In this document: positions 18,838 through 28,155 of the stretch, piece by piece
Layout: every line of letters begins with the position of its first letter
How positions within the stretch are numbered: position 1 is the first letter of the stretch
DNA from: Nakamurella flavida
GTDB lineage: Bacteria; Actinomycetota; Actinomycetes; Mycobacteriales; Nakamurellaceae
Assembly: GCF_030811475.1 (NCBI RefSeq)
Contig: NZ_JAUSQV010000001.1
Coordinates: forward strand, 248,001-312,000
Length of the DNA: 64,000 nucleotides
Reading direction: 5' to 3'
Made by a program: the position numbers and the translations under genes
Notes under the pieces: model-generated
What the model saw: only the letters and a program-made list of their open reading frames with translations
What the model was told of the DNA's origin: nothing
Databases searched by the model: none

Positions 18838-19797
18838 GTGGAGCGTTGGCGCGGGTTGGAGGAGATCCCGGCGGGCTGGGGGCGGTGCGTCCTGACCGTG
18901 GGGATGTTCGACGGGGTGCACCGCGGGCACCAGGCGCTCATCGCGGATGCGGTGGCCTCCGCCCGTGAGCTGGGCCTGCCCACCGTGGTGATGACGTTCG
19001 ACCCGCACCCGGCCGAGGTCGTCCGACCGGGAAATCACCCGGCGATGCTGGCCACCCTGCGCCGCCGGGCCGAGCTGATCGCCGAGCTCGGCGTCGACGC
19101 GTTCCTGGTCGTGCCGTTCACCCCCGCCCTGGCTGCCGTTCCGGCCGAGACGTTCGTCCACGACATCGTGGTCGACCGGTTGCACGCGGCCCTGGTGGTG
19201 GTGGGGGAGAACTTCCGGTTCGGTCACCGCGGAGCCGGTTCGGTGCGCACGCTGCAGGAGCTGGGCCCGCGGTGGGGCTTCGCCGCCCGCGGGTTCGACC
19301 TGGTGGCCGCCCAGGACGCCGCGGGGCGGGCGGACGAGGTGGTCGTGTCCTCCACGTACGTGCGGGCCTGCGTCGACGCCGGCGACGTCCGGGCGGCGGC
19401 CGGGGCGTTGGGCCGGCACCACCGGGTGGAGGGTTTCGTCGTCCACGGGGAGGGACGGGGCGGCAGCGAACTCGGGTACCCGACGGCCAATCTCGACATG
19501 GAACCGCACACCGCCGTCCCGGCCGACGGCATCTACGCCGGCTGGTTCGTGCTGGGCAGCCGCCGGTCACCCACGGCCATCTCCATCGGCACCAACCCCA
19601 CCTTCTCCGGGAAGGTCCGCACCGTGGAGGCCTTCGTCATCGACGAGGGCGGCAACTTCTACGGGCGTCGGGTCGCGCTGGAGTTCGTGGAACGGCTCCG
19701 GCCCACCTGGCGGTTCGACTCCGTCGAGGCCCTGATCGCCCAGATCGACCTGGACGTCGCCCGGACCCGCGAGGTCCTGGCCGCCGAGACGACCTGA
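18838..19797 (+). CDS. ribF: Bifunctional riboflavin kinase/FAD synthetase
   Basis: Turns riboflavin into FMN and then FAD. 319 residues. N-terminal nucleotidyl-transferase domain with [15 protein letters not shown] (about 20-34; the G-x-F-D-G-x-H-x-G-H motif), FDPHP near 57, and [14 protein letters not shown] near 169; C-terminal riboflavin kinase barrel with [16 protein letters not shown] (PTAN at about 220-223) and the base-binding Glu in [10 protein letters not shown] near 265. GTG start with GAGGAGCAGG just upstream. Conserved truB-ribF-rpsO order. Confidence 0.96.
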   Translation: MERWRGLEEIPAGWGRCVLTVGMFDGVHRGHQALIADAVASARELGLPTVVMTFDPHPAEVVRPGNHPAMLATLRRRAELIAELGVDAFLVVPFTPALAAVPAETFVHDIVVDRLHAALVVVGENFRFGHRGAGSVRTLQELGPRWGFAARGFDLVAAQDAAGRADEVVVSSTYVRACVDAGDVRAAAGALGRHHRVEGFVVHGEGRGGSELGYPTANLDMEPHTAVPADGIYAGWFVLGSRRSPTAISIGTNPTFSGKVRTVEAFVIDEGGNFYGRRVALEFVERLRPTWRFDSVEALIAQIDLDVARTREVLAAETT

Positions 19798-19857
19798 TCG
19801 TCGCGCACGGTGGGTGCCGAGCCGCGGGGGGTCGCGGACCCGCAGGTCGCGCGCTGG

Positions 19858-19863
19858 TAACAT
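19858..19863 (+). promoter_or_regulatory. Candidate -10 box of rpsO
   Basis: TAACAT in the gap between ribF and rpsO would give a leader of about 100 bases. No good -35 element is visible 16-18 bases upstream. Confidence 0.35.
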
Positions 19864-19970
19864 CGAGTCGTGGGTCCGGCTGCAGTCCGTGGCGGCCGGT
19901 ACCGTCATCCCCCCGGTCACGACACCGGAGCGGGCAGCACACGGACGGATACACCGAGGAGTACAGCACC

Positions 19971-20240
19971 ATGGCGTTGAGCACTGAGCAGAAGAAGGAC
20001 ATCCTCGCGGAGTACGCCACGCACGAGGGCGACACCGGTTCGGCCGAGGCCCAGGTGGCCATGCTGACCAAGCGCATCCAGGATCTCACCGAGCACCTCA
20101 AGATGCACAAGCACGATCACCACTCCCGCCGTGGGCTGATGGCCCTCGTCGGGCGTCGTCGCCGGCTCCTGCGTTACCTGCAGACCGTCGACATCACCCG
20201 TTACCGCACGCTGATCGAGCGGCTCGGGCTGCGTCGCTAG
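19971..20240 (+). CDS. rpsO: 30S ribosomal protein S15
   Basis: Primary binder of the central domain of 16S rRNA. 89 residues, exactly the family length, with [24 protein letters not shown] at the start, the rRNA-binding [20 protein letters not shown] (about 46-65) and the conserved C-terminus. GAGGAG nine bases before the ATG. It is followed by a strong hairpin and a 516-base gap before pnp, as in the rpsO-pnp arrangement of many bacteria. Confidence 0.99.
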   Translation: MALSTEQKKDILAEYATHEGDTGSAEAQVAMLTKRIQDLTEHLKMHKHDHHSRRGLMALVGRRRRLLRYLQTVDITRYRTLIERLGLRR

Positions 20241-20756
20241 TTCCACCGTCAGGGGAGTGCCCACCGGGCCTCCCCTGAGGTGTTTCCGGGAGCCGTCCCA
20301 CGGGCGGCCCCGGAGGCACCGTCACGTCGGCCGCAGGCAGTGGCCGACGCCCGCACCACGATCCGGGGTCCGATCCCGGGCCGGCCGTCACGGCCGGACG
20401 AGGCCCGGACGATCCGGGGCACCACCGCCGGCCGGCACCGAACGCCGCCGGCGTCACAACTGAAGACCGTCACGACACCACCGCACGGCACGCGCCGTCG
20501 CCCGTGCCCGTCCGGCGAACCCGGGTCGGTTTTCGGTAGTGGCCGTCGGAACACCTCGTTCGCACCCTCGTGCCCCGCAGGTTCCGACAGCTTCGATCGA
20601 AGGCCGGCAACATCGTTCGCGGACCCGCCACGGCGGCTCGCGACCCGATTCCCGGAGCATCCGGGGGCGGGTCCATCGAGCGCGGCGCCCGGTGCGCCCC
20701 TCGGCGCACACGTCCCGTCCCGGTGTGTCGTGGCCTTCCCCAGCACAAGGAGACAC
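20241..20756. other. rpsO-pnp intergenic leader
   Basis: 516 bases. It begins with the rpsO hairpin, continues with a second stem (20279-20323), and ends with AAGGAG five bases before pnp. An open frame in phase with pnp spans much of it but has no resemblance to PNPase, whose N-terminus begins at the ATG after AAGGAG. In Streptomyces and E. coli the corresponding region carries pnp promoters and a hairpin used for autoregulation by RNase cleavage; the same is likely here. Confidence 0.5.
20249..20278 (+). terminator. rpsO hairpin
   Basis: TCAGGGGAG (20249-20257) pairs with CTCCCCTGA (20270-20278), and GCCC/GGGC extends the stem to 13 pairs with one bulge and a three-base loop. GGTGTTT follows. 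It probably terminates or processes rpsO message, with partial read-through to pnp. Confidence 0.75.
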
Positions 20757-23000
20757 ATGTCCGATCCCACCGCCACGAGCGCCACCGCTGTCCTGGACAA
20801 CGGCTCGTTCGGCACCCGCACCATCCGCTTCGAGTCCGGTCGGCTGGCCCAGCAGGCCGCCGGCAGCGTCGTCGCGTACCTCGACGAGGACACCATGCTG
20901 CTGTCGGCGACCACCGCCAGCAAGCACCCCAAGGAGCACTTCGACTTCTTCCCCCTGACGATCGACGTCGAGGAGCGGATGTACGCCGCCGGTCGCATCC
21001 CCGGCTCGTTCTTCCGTCGTGAGGGCCGCCCGTCCGAGGACGCGATCCTCACCTGCCGGCTCATCGACCGCCCGCTGCGCCCCACCTTCGTCGACGGTCT
21101 GCGCAACGAGATCCAGGTCGTGGTCACCGTTCTCGCGCTGAACCCGGACGTGCTCTACGACGTCCTGGCCATCAACGCCGCGTCCGCGTCGACCACCATC
21201 TCCGGTCTGCCCTTCGACGGCCCGGTCGCCGGCGTCCGCGTCGCGCTGATCGACGGCCAGTGGGTGGCCTTCCCGCGCCACTCCGAGCTGGAGCGCGCCA
21301 CCTTCGACATGGTCGTCGCCGGTCGCACCGTCAACGTCGGCACCGCCGCCGAGGACGTCGCGATCATGATGGTCGAGGCCGAGGCCACCGAGCGCACCAT
21401 CGAGCTCGTCAACGGCGGCGCCACCGCGCCGACCGAGGAGGTCGTGGCCGCCGGCCTCGAGGCCGCCAAGCCGTTCCTGGCCCAGCTGTGCCGCGCGCAG
21501 TCCGAGCTGGCCGCCCAGTCGACCCCGGTCGCCCGGGAGTTCCCGGTCTTCCCGGCCTACCAGTCCGACGTCTTCGACGCCGTGTCCGCGGCTGCCTCCG
21601 ACGACCTGGCCCAGGCGCTGACCATCGCCGGCAAGCAGGAGCGCGAGGCCCGCACCGACGAGATCAAGCAGGCCCTGCTGGATCAGATCGGCGAGCAGTT
21701 CGCCGGTCGCACCGGCGAGATCGGCAACGCCTACCGCTCGCTGACCAAGAAGCTGGTCCGCCAGCGCGTGCTACGCGACAAGGTTCGCATCGACGGTCGT
21801 GGCCTCACCGACATCCGCACCCTGGGTGCCGAGGTCGGCTACGTCCCGCGCGTGCACGGCAGCGCGATCTTCGAGCGTGGCGAGACCCAGATCATGGGCG
21901 TCACCACCCTGAACATGCTGCGCATGGAGCAGCAGCTCGACACGCTGAACCCCGAGTCGCGCAAGCGCTACATGCACAACTACAACTTCCCGCCGTACTC
22001 CACCGGCGAGACCGGCCGCGTGGGTTCGCCCAAGCGCCGCGAGATCGGCCACGGCGCGCTGGCCGAGCGGGCCCTGGTGCCCGTGCTGCCCTCCCGCGAG
22101 GAGTTCCCCTACGCCATCCGGCAGGTCTCCGAGGCGCTGGGCTCCAACGGCTCCACCTCGATGGGCTCGGTCTGCGCCTCGACCATGTCGCTGCTGAACG
22201 CCGGTGTGCCGCTGAAGGCCTCCGTCGCCGGTATCGCCATGGGCCTGGTCAGTGACGTCGTCACCGGCGAGGACGGCACGGAGAGCACGCACTACGTCGC
22301 GCTCACCGACATCCTGGGCGCCGAGGACGCGTTCGGCGACATGGACTTCAAGGTCGCCGGCACCCGTACCTTCGTCACCGCCCTGCAGCTGGACACCAAG
22401 CTCAGCGGCATCCCGTCCGACGTCCTCAAGGCCGCGCTGGTGCAGGCCCGGGACGCCCGGTTCGCCATCCTGGACGTGCTGAACGAGGCGATCGACGAGC
22501 CCGACGAGATGAGCCCGTTCGCGCCGCGGATCACGACCATCAAGGTCCCGGTGGACAAGATCGGCGAGGTCATCGGGCCGAAGGGCAAGATGATCAACTC
22601 GATCACCGAGGAGACCGGCGCGGACATCGCCATCGAGGACGACGGCACCATCTTCGTCTCCGGTGTCGACGCGCAGGCCGTCCAGGCGGCGATCGACACG
22701 ATCAACGCGATCGCCAACCCGCAGCTGCCCAAGGTCGGCGAGCGGTTCCTGGGCACGGTCGTCAAGACCACCGCCTTCGGTGCCTTCGTCTCGCTGCTGC
22801 CGGGCCGTGACGGCCTGGTGCACATCTCCAAGCTCGGCCAGGGCAAGCGCGTGAACAAGGTCGAGGACGTCGTCAACGTCGGCGACAAGCTGCAGGTCGA
22901 GATCGCCGAGATCGACGCCCGCGGCAAGATCAGCCTCGTGCCGGTGGCTGCCGCCGACGCGTCGGCCAACGGTGCGGCCTCGGCCCCGGCCCAGGTCTGA
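20757..23000 (+). CDS. pnp: Polyribonucleotide nucleotidyltransferase (PNPase)
   Basis: Phosphorolytic 3'-5' exoribonuclease of mRNA decay; in actinobacteria also able to polymerise RNA tails. 747 residues with two RNase PH domains (about 15-150 and 330-555) joined by a helical linker, then KH (about 590-655, [15 protein letters not shown]) and S1 (about 660-735, [33 protein letters not shown]). [28 protein letters not shown] and [19 protein letters not shown] carry conserved catalytic residues (Asp pair in the latter). AAGGAG precedes the ATG. Confidence 0.98.
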   Translation: MSDPTATSATAVLDNGSFGTRTIRFESGRLAQQAAGSVVAYLDEDTMLLSATTASKHPKEHFDFFPLTIDVEERMYAAGRIPGSFFRREGRPSEDAILTCRLIDRPLRPTFVDGLRNEIQVVVTVLALNPDVLYDVLAINAASASTTISGLPFDGPVAGVRVALIDGQWVAFPRHSELERATFDMVVAGRTVNVGTAAEDVAIMMVEAEATERTIELVNGGATAPTEEVVAAGLEAAKPFLAQLCRAQSELAAQSTPVAREFPVFPAYQSDVFDAVSAAASDDLAQALTIAGKQEREARTDEIKQALLDQIGEQFAGRTGEIGNAYRSLTKKLVRQRVLRDKVRIDGRGLTDIRTLGAEVGYVPRVHGSAIFERGETQIMGVTTLNMLRMEQQLDTLNPESRKRYMHNYNFPPYSTGETGRVGSPKRREIGHGALAERALVPVLPSREEFPYAIRQVSEALGSNGSTSMGSVCASTMSLLNAGVPLKASVAGIAMGLVSDVVTGEDGTESTHYVALTDILGAEDAFGDMDFKVAGTRTFVTALQLDTKLSGIPSDVLKAALVQARDARFAILDVLNEAIDEPDEMSPFAPRITTIKVPVDKIGEVIGPKGKMINSITEETGADIAIEDDGTIFVSGVDAQAVQAAIDTINAIANPQLPKVGERFLGTVVKTTAFGAFVSLLPGRDGLVHISKLGQGKRVNKVEDVVNVGDKLQVEIAEIDARGKISLVPVAAADASANGAASAPAQV

Positions 23001-23019
23001 TCATCACCCACACCCGCTG

Positions 23020-23051
23020 CGGCCGGGATCATCTCGCGATGATCCCGGCCG
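23020..23051 (+). terminator. Terminator-like hairpin after pnp
   Basis: A perfect 13-bp stem, CGGCCGGGATCAT against ATGATCCCGGCCG, with loop CTCGCG, 20 bases after the pnp stop. No T-run. The peptidase gene starts 59 bases further, so the stem may protect pnp message or attenuate. Confidence 0.7.
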
Positions 23052-23109
23052 TTCCGGTCTCCGGGGTCCTCCGCCCCCGGTGCCGGGTGAGTTCCGAGAG
23101 GTCTGGGCG

Positions 23110-24468
23110 ATGAGCGCAGCCACCGCGTCGCGCCCGCCGCGTCGACCCGCCGTCCGTACCCGTGTGCTGGAGCGGGGCGAGGGCGGCAGCACGATCACCC
23201 TGTCCACCCTGCCCGAGGGACTGCGGGTGGTCACCGAGGCGGTACCCGGGGCCCGCAGCGCATCGGTGGGGGTGTGGGTCGGCGTCGGCAGTGTCGACGA
23301 GACCCCGCGCCTGGCCGGGGCGTCGCACTACCTGGAGCACGTCCTGTTCAAGGGCACCCGCAGCCGCAGCGGGCCGGAGATCGCCGAGCTGGTCGACGCC
23401 GTCGGCGGTGAGCTCAACGCCTTCACCTCGCACGAGTACACCTGTTACTACGCACGGGTTCTCGCCGAACAGGCCGCGATGGCCGTCGGGGTGGTGTGCG
23501 ACGTGGTGCTCGACGCGGTGGTCGCGGCGCCGGACGTGGACACCGAACGCCAGGTGATCCTCGAGGAGATCGCCATGCGCGACGACGATCCCGAGGACAC
23601 CCTGGCCGATGCCTTCGCGGCGGGGGTGTTCGCCGGCCACCCGGTGGCCCAGCCGGTCATCGGCTCGGTGGACACCATCTCGGCCATGACCCGCGGTCAG
23701 GTCGCCGGGTACTACCGCCGGCGGTACTCCCCGGAACGGATGGTCGTCTCGGTGGCCGGGGGCGTGGACCACGCCGAGGTCATGCACTGGGTCCGGACGG
23801 CGTTCGCCGGCCGCCTCGGTGAGCCCCGTCCGCCGCGTCCGCCGCGCACCGGTTCCGGGCGACTGGGCCGGGTCCGTCCGCTGGCCGTGGTCGAGCGGGA
23901 CACCGAGCAGGCCCACCTGTGCGTCGGGGTGCGGTCCCTCCCGCGGGATGACCCCGACCGGGCCGCCCTCGAGGTGCTGAGCACCGCCCTCGGCGGCGGG
24001 ATGAGCTCCCGGTTGTTCCGGACCATCCGGGAGGAACGCGGCCTGGCCTATTCCTGCTACGCCGGGACCTCCGCCTACGCCGACGTCGGCTCCTTCTCGG
24101 TGTACGCGGGCTGCCAGCCGGAGAACCTCGGTGAGGTCGCCGGTCTGGTGCGCCGCGAGCTCGACGACCTCGCCGGGGGCGGCATCACCGATGCCGAGGT
24201 CCGGCGGGCCAAGGGCCAGCTGGCCGGGTCGCTCGTGCTCGGCCTGGAGGATCCGGAATCCCGGATGAGCCGGATCGGTCGCACGATCCTGACCCGGCCC
24301 GACCACCGCTCGGTCGACCGGTCGCTGGCCGAGATCGCCGCGGTCACCCCGGGTCAGGTCACCGCCGTGGCGGCCCGGTTGCTGACCGGGCACCGGTCCG
24401 CCGTCGTGGTCGGCCCCTACGCCGGAACCGACGACCTGCCCGGAGCGGTGGCCGAGCTGGTGCGCTGA
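23110..24468 (+). CDS. M16-family zinc peptidase
   Basis: 452 residues. Inverted zinc motif H-Y-L-E-H at 73-77 (His73, His77, with Glu76 catalytic) and the distal Glu in VILEEIAMRDDDPED near 152. The second half is the inactive M16 domain, with GGGMSSRLFRTIREERGLAYS (about 297-317). This is the processing-peptidase-like orthologue found after pnp in mycobacteria (PepR, Rv2782c). Substrates are not established. ATG follows GAGAGG. Confidence 0.92.
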   Translation: MSAATASRPPRRPAVRTRVLERGEGGSTITLSTLPEGLRVVTEAVPGARSASVGVWVGVGSVDETPRLAGASHYLEHVLFKGTRSRSGPEIAELVDAVGGELNAFTSHEYTCYYARVLAEQAAMAVGVVCDVVLDAVVAAPDVDTERQVILEEIAMRDDDPEDTLADAFAAGVFAGHPVAQPVIGSVDTISAMTRGQVAGYYRRRYSPERMVVSVAGGVDHAEVMHWVRTAFAGRLGEPRPPRPPRTGSGRLGRVRPLAVVERDTEQAHLCVGVRSLPRDDPDRAALEVLSTALGGGMSSRLFRTIREERGLAYSCYAGTSAYADVGSFSVYAGCQPENLGEVAGLVRRELDDLAGGGITDAEVRRAKGQLAGSLVLGLEDPESRMSRIGRTILTRPDHRSVDRSLAEIAAVTPGQVTAVAARLLTGHRSAVVVGPYAGTDDLPGAVAELVR

Positions 24469-24548
24469 CCCCGCCCGATCGGCACCCCGTCCCACCCGCC
24501 CCGATCCAGCCCGACGCAGCAGCAGGCCCCAGCGCCCAGGAGGCAGCC

Positions 24549-25325
24549 ATGTCCGACCCCAGCAAGGCCGTTCCCGGGCATCTCCGGGTCGGCGTCATCG
24601 GTGCCCGCGGTCGGATGGGCGCCCAGACCTGTCAGGCCGTGCAGGACGCCGGGGATCTCGAGCTGGTCGCCGAGGTCGGCGGGCGCGCGTCGCTGACGCC
24701 GTTGGTCGAGGCCGGTGTGCAGGTGGCCGTCGAGTTCACCCACCCCGATGTGGTCATGGACAATCTGCGCTTCTGCCTGGAGAACGGGATCGACGTGGTC
24801 ACCGGGACGTCCGGGCTGCTCGGCCCCCGGCTGGAGGTCGTCCGGGGCTGGTTGGCCGACCATCCCGAGCGATCCGTGGTCGTGGCACCGAACTTCGCCG
24901 TGGGTGCCGTGCTGACGGCTCGGTTCGCCCGGCAGGCCGCCCGCTTCTTCGAGTCCGTCGAGGTCATCGAACGGCACCACGCCGGCAAGATCGACGCCCC
25001 GTCCTTCACGGCCATCTCCGCGGCCCGGGAGATCGCCCGCGCCCGCGCCGACGCCGGTCTCGGCCCCGTGCCCGACGCCACCACCTCCGATCCGGACGGT
25101 GCCCGCGGCGCCGACGTCGACGGCATCGCCGTCCACGCCGTCCGCATGCCGGGGATGGTGGCCCACCTCGAGGTCGTGCTGGGCAGCAGCGGAGAGACGC
25201 TGACCCTGCGCCACGACTCCCTGCACCGGTCCTCGTTCATGCCCGGCGTACTGCTGGCGGTGCGGGCCACCACCCGTCGCCCGGGTCTGACCGTCGGGCT
25301 CGAGTCCCTGCTGGAGTTGGACTGA
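24549..25325 (+). CDS. dapB: 4-hydroxy-tetrahydrodipicolinate reductase
   Basis: NAD(P)H-dependent second step of the diaminopimelate/lysine pathway, working after DapA, whose gene is 18 kb downstream. 258 residues. Rossmann motif VGVIGARGRMG (14-24), VEFTHPDVV (61-69), GTSGL, APNFAVGA, and catalytic ERHHAGKIDAPS (His143, His144, Lys147). The next residues are F153-T154 where the family normally has Gly-Thr that hold the substrate carboxylate; the reading is clear in the DNA (TCC TTC ACG). Strong AGGAGG six to seven bases before the ATG. Confidence 0.94.
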   Translation: MSDPSKAVPGHLRVGVIGARGRMGAQTCQAVQDAGDLELVAEVGGRASLTPLVEAGVQVAVEFTHPDVVMDNLRFCLENGIDVVTGTSGLLGPRLEVVRGWLADHPERSVVVAPNFAVGAVLTARFARQAARFFESVEVIERHHAGKIDAPSFTAISAAREIARARADAGLGPVPDATTSDPDGARGADVDGIAVHAVRMPGMVAHLEVVLGSSGETLTLRHDSLHRSSFMPGVLLAVRATTRRPGLTVGLESLLELD

Positions 25326-25326
25326 C

Positions 25327-25782
25327 ATGCGGGCACGTTGGGTCGTCGCCGTGCTCGTCGCGGTGCTGGCCGTCTACTTCTACCTGATCAGCCGCACCTC
25401 ACTGGACATGATCGGCTCCGGCCGTCCGGTCGCCGTCGGCCTGGGCATCGGCATCCTCCTCCTGCCGATCATCGGTGCCGTGCTGGTGGTCTTCGAGCTC
25501 CGGTTCGGCTTCCGCACCCAGCACCTGGCCCGCCGGTTGCTGGCCGAGGATGCCATGCCGGAGGAGCCGCAGCTGCCGGTGCGCCCCTCCGGGCGGGTCG
25601 AGCGGGAAGCGGCGGACGCCTACTTCGAGAGCGTCCGCACCGAGGTCGAGGCGACCCCGGAGGACTGGCGCGGCTGGTACAAACTCTCCGTCGCCTACAA
25701 CCTGTCCGGCGATCGCAAGCGGGCCCGGGAGGCCATGCGTCGGTCCATCGCCCTGGAGGGCGAGGAGCGGACCGCCGGTTGA
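25327..25782 (+). CDS. Two-TM protein with TPR-like tail
   Basis: 151 residues, starting two bases after the dapB stop and probably coupled. Two hydrophobic segments (about 5-22 and 37-58), then a cytoplasmic part with Pro/Arg-rich linker and one TPR-like helix pair (AADAYFESVRTEVEATPEDWRGWYKLSVAYNLSGDRKRAREAMRRSIAL, about 95-145 in pieces) whose W/Y-L-x-x-A-Y-x-x-x-G-D spacing matches TPR. I know similar unnamed proteins next to dapB in actinobacteria. Function unknown. Confidence 0.7.
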   Translation: MRARWVVAVLVAVLAVYFYLISRTSLDMIGSGRPVAVGLGIGILLLPIIGAVLVVFELRFGFRTQHLARRLLAEDAMPEEPQLPVRPSGRVEREAADAYFESVRTEVEATPEDWRGWYKLSVAYNLSGDRKRAREAMRRSIALEGEERTAG

Positions 25783-25791
25783 TCCGGGCGG

Positions 25792-26370
25792 TCAGGTGGC
25801 CGCCGGTCCGTCGGGACGAGCGATGAGCAGGGCCTCGATCCGGGCCAGTCGCTCGGTCAGCGCCTGTACGTCGGCCTGCGTGGCCGCCTGGTCCGCCGGC
25901 CGGATGTCCAGCACCAACTGACCGCCCGGTTCCATCACCCCGGACCACACCTGGTCGGTGGTGTCCCCGTTCTGCACCCGCACGGCGTGATCGAGTTCGG
26001 CGTGCCGGATGCCGAGCCGCCGCAGCGCCTCCTCGTCCACCCGGCCCTCCCGGACCACGACGGTGGGCCGGCCCTCGACGAGGTGGCGGAACCGCTTGTC
26101 GCGGTAGGCCAGCCGATCGACCGCCTGGTTGACCACCACCAGGGTCACCGCCCCGATCACCCCACCCAGCAGCGAGTCGTCGTCGCCGATGATGGCGTTC
26201 TGCACGACGTTGGAGAGCAGGAACATCACCACGAAGTCCATCGTGTTCATGCTCGAGATCGCGGTCTTCCCGATGATCCGGAAGATGACCACGATGAGCG
26301 CGTAGACCAGGACGGTCCGCAGGATCTTGTCCAGGACGGGGATCTGGACGGTCAACAGTTCATGCCACAC
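25792..26370 (-). CDS. DUF421 / YetF-family membrane protein
   Basis: 192 residues. Three predicted membrane helices (about 12-38, 48-62, 66-85) are followed by a soluble DUF421 domain with the family motif VEGRPTVVVREGRVDEEALRRLGI (about 98-121 in pieces) and a C-terminal coiled segment that may be a short coiled coil (ADVQALTERLARIEALL). YetF/YcaP proteins are envelope proteins of unknown activity, in Bacillus linked to spores. It lies downstream of the VOC gene on the same strand, 75 bases apart, so could be co-transcribed. Confidence 0.82.
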   Translation of the reverse strand: MWHELLTVQIPVLDKILRTVLVYALIVVIFRIIGKTAISSMNTMDFVVMFLLSNVVQNAIIGDDDSLLGGVIGAVTLVVVNQAVDRLAYRDKRFRHLVEGRPTVVVREGRVDEEALRRLGIRHAELDHAVRVQNGDTTDQVWSGVMEPGGQLVLDIRPADQAATQADVQALTERLARIEALLIARPDGPAAT

Positions 26371-26445
26371 GAAGGCTCCCAGGATGACGGGGCCGCAGCC
26401 GGCCCCCGGCGATCATCCACCGCCCCGTGTGCGGTCGCCCGGTGG

Positions 26446-27393
26446 CTACGCGTCGACGGCGCTGATCTCCAGCAGGGAGTTCCACGGGTCGAGCAGCCGC
26501 AGGGTGCGGCCGTCGTCCTGGAAGTCGACCGCCCGCGCGGACAGTCGCGCCCCCAGCTGCTGCAGATCGGCGCGGCCGGGGACGGTGATCGACACCTGCC
26601 CCAGGCCGATGGTCGCCGCCCGCGGTCCCGCGCCGGCGCTCTCCCACGTGTTCATCCCCATGTGGTGGTGGTACCCACCGGCGGAGACGAACAGTGCGGT
26701 GCCCAGATCCGCGGTGATCGCGAAACCCAGGGTCCCGACGTAGAAGTCGCGCGCGGTCGGGATGTCCCCGACCTTGAGGTGGACGTGGCCGACCTCGGCG
26801 TCGCCGGCGGTCGGGGCGATCGGGTGGTCCCGCTCGAGATGGGTCGACAGGAACGCCCGCGGGTCGAGGGGCAGCGAGGCCATCCGCACCCGTCCGCCGT
26901 CCCACTGCCACTGCGCCCGTGGGCGGTCCCAGTACAGCTCGATGCCGTTGCCCTCCGGGTCGGTGAAGTAGAAGGCCTGGGAGACCAGGTGATCGGCCGA
27001 ACCGACGTACACCGACAGCGGATGCGCGGCGGCGGAGGCGACGGCCCGCGCCAGGGCGGGCCGGTCGGTGAAGAGCAGGGCGGTGTGGAACAGGCCGGCC
27101 TGGCCGGCCCGCGGCGTGGGCAGGTCCGGGGTGTGGGTCAGCACGACCAGGGGCACGGCGCCCCGACCCAGCACCACCACGCCGCGGCCGGGAGCGCCGA
27201 CATCGGTCCGCCGGACGCCGTTGTCGAGTTCGACCAGCCCGAGCGCGTCGCGGTAGTAGCCGGACATGCGCGCCAGATCGGCGACGTGCAGGGTGACCGC
27301 GTCCATCGCCGTGGCTGCGGGCAGCAGCGTTGCGGCGGAGTCGACGGACGCGGACGCGGTCGTGGTGGGGGAGATCGTGCTGGGGGAGGTCAT
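26446..27393 (-). CDS. VOC-family dioxygenase, CatE-like
   Basis: 315 residues with two vicinal-oxygen-chelate modules (about 28-150 and 175-310). Metal-ligand candidates are His in VTLHVADL (about 36), FHTALLF, ELYWDRP with Glu at about 153, and in the second module HVHLKVGD and YHHHMGMNTW. This arrangement matches Bacillus CatE-type catechol-2,3-dioxygenases and related quinone-detoxifying enzymes. ATG follows GGGGGAG-like sequence. Upstream, 27493-27514, is a near-perfect palindrome of the kind used by MarR-type regulators that answer quinones or oxidants; the regulator itself is not in the window. Confidence 0.85.
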   Translation of the reverse strand: MTSPSTISPTTTASASVDSAATLLPAATAMDAVTLHVADLARMSGYYRDALGLVELDNGVRRTDVGAPGRGVVVLGRGAVPLVVLTHTPDLPTPRAGQAGLFHTALLFTDRPALARAVASAAAHPLSVYVGSADHLVSQAFYFTDPEGNGIELYWDRPRAQWQWDGGRVRMASLPLDPRAFLSTHLERDHPIAPTAGDAEVGHVHLKVGDIPTARDFYVGTLGFAITADLGTALFVSAGGYHHHMGMNTWESAGAGPRAATIGLGQVSITVPGRADLQQLGARLSARAVDFQDDGRTLRLLDPWNSLLEISAVDA

Positions 27394-27492
27394 GTGGATC
27401 CGTTCGCGAGAACCTGCGGCGACCGGGTCCCTCAGGGTCGGAAGCCGTCGCCGTCGGTGCCGTTCGGGCGCCGTGACACCAGTCTCCCGCTA

Positions 27493-27514
27493 AATAGTTG
27501 AGACGTCAAGTATT
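27493..27514 (-). promoter_or_regulatory. Palindromic operator upstream of the VOC gene
   Basis: Arms AATAGTTGA and TCAAGTATT (eight of nine positions symmetric) around GACG, in the only AT-rich stretch nearby. Lies about 100 bases before the VOC start codon. Size and TTGA/TCAA core are like MarR, HxlR and TetR operators. GATAAT on the minus strand beside it could be a -10 box. Confidence 0.6.
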
Positions 27515-27537
27515 ATCGCGGCTCACGACCGAAGGCC

Positions 27538-28059
27538 TCACCACACGGTGAAGGCGAGCCCGCCGCCGTACCGGACCTCGACCAGGGGACGGCCGTCGGC
27601 GTCCAGGGCCCGGGTGGTGCCGTCCGCCGTCCACCCCGCCGCCGCCAGGAAGGTCGCGCTGACCACGTCCCGGGCGGGGATCCACCAGCGGCCGCGCACC
27701 GCGCCCCGCCCGGCCAGCAGTCGGCCCGTCTCGGCGAGCAGCCGTCCGCCGTGGCCGCGTCGACCCCAGCGCGGCAGCACGCCCAGCACCTCGATCTCCC
27801 CGGTGTCGGGATCCGCCGGATCGGTGCGGCCGGTGGCCAGGCCGACCGGGGTGGCCCCCTCCAGGGCGAGCAGGACGACGTCGCCGGCGTCGATCTTGTC
27901 GCGCCACGCCTGCCGGTGGGGCGACGGGTCCGCGGCGAGGCCGCTCAGCAGGGCCGCGGGCAGCAGGTCGGCGAAGGCCGTCCGCCAGATCTCGATCTGC
28001 AGGTCGGACAGCGCGACGGCGTCCGCTCGTCCGGCCGCGCGCACGGTGGCCAGCGCCAT
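27538..28059 (-). CDS. GNAT-family N-acetyltransferase
   Basis: 173 residues, single GNAT domain. LQIEIWRTAFADLLPAALL near the start is the common GNAT alpha1 segment for sugar/antibiotic-type acetyltransferases; the acetyl-CoA loop is VLGVLPRWGRRGHGGRLLAETGRLL (about 93-117) with Arg-Gly-x-Gly-Gly; the C-terminal strand ends GLAFTVW. ATG with GAGGAGGGG four bases upstream; a longer reading to 28164 has no ribosome site. Divergent from the glycosylase gene with 96 bases between. Substrate unknown. Confidence 0.82.
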   Translation of the reverse strand: MALATVRAAGRADAVALSDLQIEIWRTAFADLLPAALLSGLAADPSPHRQAWRDKIDAGDVVLLALEGATPVGLATGRTDPADPDTGEIEVLGVLPRWGRRGHGGRLLAETGRLLAGRGAVRGRWWIPARDVVSATFLAAAGWTADGTTRALDADGRPLVEVRYGGGLAFTVW

Positions 28060-28155
28060 GCACCCCTCCTCGGGTCGTGCCTTCCGCATTGCTTCCGGCG
28101 TTCCGTCCCGGCTCGGGGTGGTGTCCGGGCCGGGTTGTCGGACCTGCCTGGCACC

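Noticed and set aside
20280-20756. N-terminal extension of pnp by about 160 residues
   Set aside because: The extension has no similarity to PNPase, and AAGGAG directly precedes the ATG where the conserved domain begins.
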